Part shown: piece after piece, positions 36,120 through 37,614 of the stretch
Layout: each line of letters begins with the position of its first letter
Position numbering within the stretch: the first letter of the stretch is position 1
Made by a program: the position numbers and the translations under genes
Source: Rhodoluna sp.
GTDB lineage: Bacteria > Actinomycetota > Actinomycetes > Actinomycetales > Microbacteriaceae
NCBI GenBank assembly: GCA_030832065.1
Contig: JAURJV010000040.1
Coordinates: 1 to 37,614 of the forward strand
Reading direction: 5' to 3'
Length of the DNA: 37,614 bases
Notes under the pieces: generated by a model
What the model was told of the DNA's origin: nothing
What the model saw: only the letters and a program-made list of their open reading frames with translations
Database searches by the model: none

Positions 36120-36578
36120 ATGGCCGATGACTTTTGCACCCAACGCAAGGTAACTGACGTTGCTGAGACCAAACTTGGTATTTCCAGACGCAACTTCTTA
36201 TCTGGTATTGCAACCATCGCTGCGACCGTTGGCTTTACTTCACTTGCTGAAACAGCCGAAGCTGGCACTAAGAAATATAAAGTGTGTGCAACTAAGGACA
36301 TAAAAGTTGGCGGTGCTTCTATTTTTAGAATTGCTGCTGCCGGTGGCATCATGGTGATGATCACTCAGCCCAAAAAGGGAACTTACCGCGCATTCAACCC
36401 TGCTTGCACCCACGAGGGGTTCCAACTAGAACGAATTGAAGGAACCTCGTTGGTTTGCCCTAGGCACGGAGCAAGGTTTAACTCTGACAACGGTAAGCCG
36501 ACAGCTGGACCTACCAGAACTGCCCTAAAGAAATACACCGTTACGGTTCAAGGAACAACCATCTATATCAACGCCTAG
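36120..36578 (+). CDS. Tat-exported single-domain Rieske [2Fe-2S] protein
   Basis: Twin-arginine 'SRRNFLSGIATIAATVGF'; Rieske 'CTHEGF...CPRHGARF'. Confidence 0.9.
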   Translation: MADDFCTQRKVTDVAETKLGISRRNFLSGIATIAATVGFTSLAETAEAGTKKYKVCATKDIKVGGASIFRIAAAGGIMVMITQPKKGTYRAFNPACTHEGFQLERIEGTSLVCPRHGARFNSDNGKPTAGPTRTALKKYTVTVQGTTIYINA

Positions 36579-36582
36579 GACT

Positions 36583-36588
36583 TAAACT
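36583..36588 (+). promoter_or_regulatory. Predicted -10 (TAAACT) for leaderless xthA
   Basis: TAAACT-tgtcct-ATG (N6). Confidence 0.5.
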
Positions 36589-36594
36589 TGTCCT

Positions 36595-37416
36595 ATGCCC
36601 ACCAACATCTCTGTAGCAACCATCAATGTCAATGGCGTGCGCGCTGCAGCTAAAAAAGGTTTGATTGAGTGGATTGTTGAACACTCCCCCGACATAATTG
36701 CTCTTCAGGAAGTAAGAGCCGAAACTTCCGATCTAGAAGAAATCTTCAAAGCGATTGAAAAGCTTGATGGCAACACCTGGCACATCATCCACGATGCTGC
36801 ATCAGCTAAGGGTCGTGCCGGAGTTGCAGTTGTCTCAAAACTGAAACCGCTTACTTCTAGAACAGCCCTTGGAGCTAAGAGCTTTGATAGTGCTGGTAGA
36901 TGGCTTGAAGTTGATTTCAAGATCAAAACTAAAACTCTTACCGTAATCAGCACCTACGTTCACTCTGGTGAAGTAGACACCCCTAAACAGGTTGAGAAAT
37001 ACAAGTTCCTTGAAGCTATGACTAAACGGATGGCAGATCTCAAGAAAGCAGATGGACTAACCGTTGTGGTGGGTGACCTAAACGTTGGACATACCGAACT
37101 AGACATCAAGAACTGGAAGGGCAATCTCAAGAACGCTGGCTTCCTACCTGAAGAGCGTGCCTACTTCGACAACTGGATGCATAAACAAGGTTGGATTGAC
37201 CTTGGTAGATCCTTCCACCCTGACATTCCAGGCCCATACACCTGGTGGTCCTTCCGCGGTCAAGCATTCGATACCGATACCGGCTGGAGAATTGACTACC
37301 AGATCGCAACTCCAAAGCTAGCCAAACTAGCCCAGAGCTACCTGGTTCACCGAGCAACTAGCTACGATACTCGTTTCACCGACCATTCCCCTGTAGTTGT
37401 TGAGTACGCTATCTAA
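36595..37416 (+). CDS. xthA: Exodeoxyribonuclease III
   Basis: '[21 protein letters not shown]...[10 protein letters not shown]', '[16 protein letters not shown]', '[10 protein letters not shown]'. Confidence 0.93.
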   Translation: MPTNISVATINVNGVRAAAKKGLIEWIVEHSPDIIALQEVRAETSDLEEIFKAIEKLDGNTWHIIHDAASAKGRAGVAVVSKLKPLTSRTALGAKSFDSAGRWLEVDFKIKTKTLTVISTYVHSGEVDTPKQVEKYKFLEAMTKRMADLKKADGLTVVVGDLNVGHTELDIKNWKGNLKNAGFLPEERAYFDNWMHKQGWIDLGRSFHPDIPGPYTWWSFRGQAFDTDTGWRIDYQIATPKLAKLAQSYLVHRATSYDTRFTDHSPVVVEYAI

Positions 37417-37417
37417 C

Positions 37418-37614
37418 ATGAGTGGCAAAGCTAATCTTCTAAGCGGCATGCAGCCGAGTGCATCTTCCCTGCACCTGGGTAACTACCTTGGTGCCCTTGT
37501 CAACTGGGTCAAGATGCAGGAAGACTTCAACGCCTTCTATGTAATTGTTGATCTTCATGCCATCACAGTCCCGCAGGACCCTAACGAACTTAGAACCAAC
37601 ACCAGAAGAACTGC
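37418..37614 (+). CDS. trpS: Tryptophanyl-tRNA synthetase, N-terminal fragment (truncated by window end)
   Basis: My translation from ATG 37418: [34 protein letters not shown]...[12 protein letters not shown], class I aaRS HLGN motif; absent from the ORF track because it is open-ended. Confidence 0.92.
   Translation, partial: MSGKANLLSGMQPSASSLHLGNYLGALVNWVKMQEDFNAFYVIVDLHAITVPQDPNELRTNTRRT

Noticed and set aside
35869-36213. Minus-strand ORF of 114 aa spanning sdhB 3' end and the intergenic gap
   Set aside because: Mostly antisense to sdhB, no domain, no convincing start context.
1-37614. CRISPR arrays, tRNA/rRNA genes, transposons, prophage or defence islands
   Set aside because: No regular repeat-spacer pattern, cloverleaf-like gene, IS-type ends or hallmark proteins seen by eye; gaps are too short for most of these.

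Overview
The window is a gene-dense actinobacterial chromosomal segment, probably Microbacteriaceae-like. That placement is an inference from protein character and gene order. I found no tRNA, rRNA, CRISPR array, transposase, phage or toxin-antitoxin/defence genes. Main blocks: (1) a minus-strand cell-envelope/purine/biotin block: secreted LysM protein, lipoprotein, LCP transferase, purE, purK, PH-domain membrane protein, birA. (2) Acyl-CoA carboxylase genes (beta and epsilon, then maf and the biotinylated alpha subunit), with a DUF885 protein, a two-component cluster and a TRAM/TrmA-type RNA methyltransferase between them. (3) A cysteine-less Lpd-like flavoprotein, punA and a phosphohexomutase. 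(4) A long minus-strand nucleoside uptake/salvage directon (BMP lipoprotein, ABC ATPase, two permeases, cdd, deoA, add, PTS IIA, PTS IIB), preceded by manC and a degenerate BMP paralog. (5) sdhCDAB, a small Tat-type Rieske protein, xthA and the start of trpS. Much of the order recalls the M. tuberculosis Rv3275c-Rv3319 region. The items most worth follow-up are a recurring TANNNT-N6/7-start-codon signature (predicted leaderless transcripts), an orphan PTS IIA/IIB pair in the nucleoside operon, a histidine kinase paired with a kinase-like partner lacking H/N/G boxes, a degenerate BMP-family lipoprotein, and an interlocked three-hairpin structure. I did not identify a clearly unprecedented multi-gene system.
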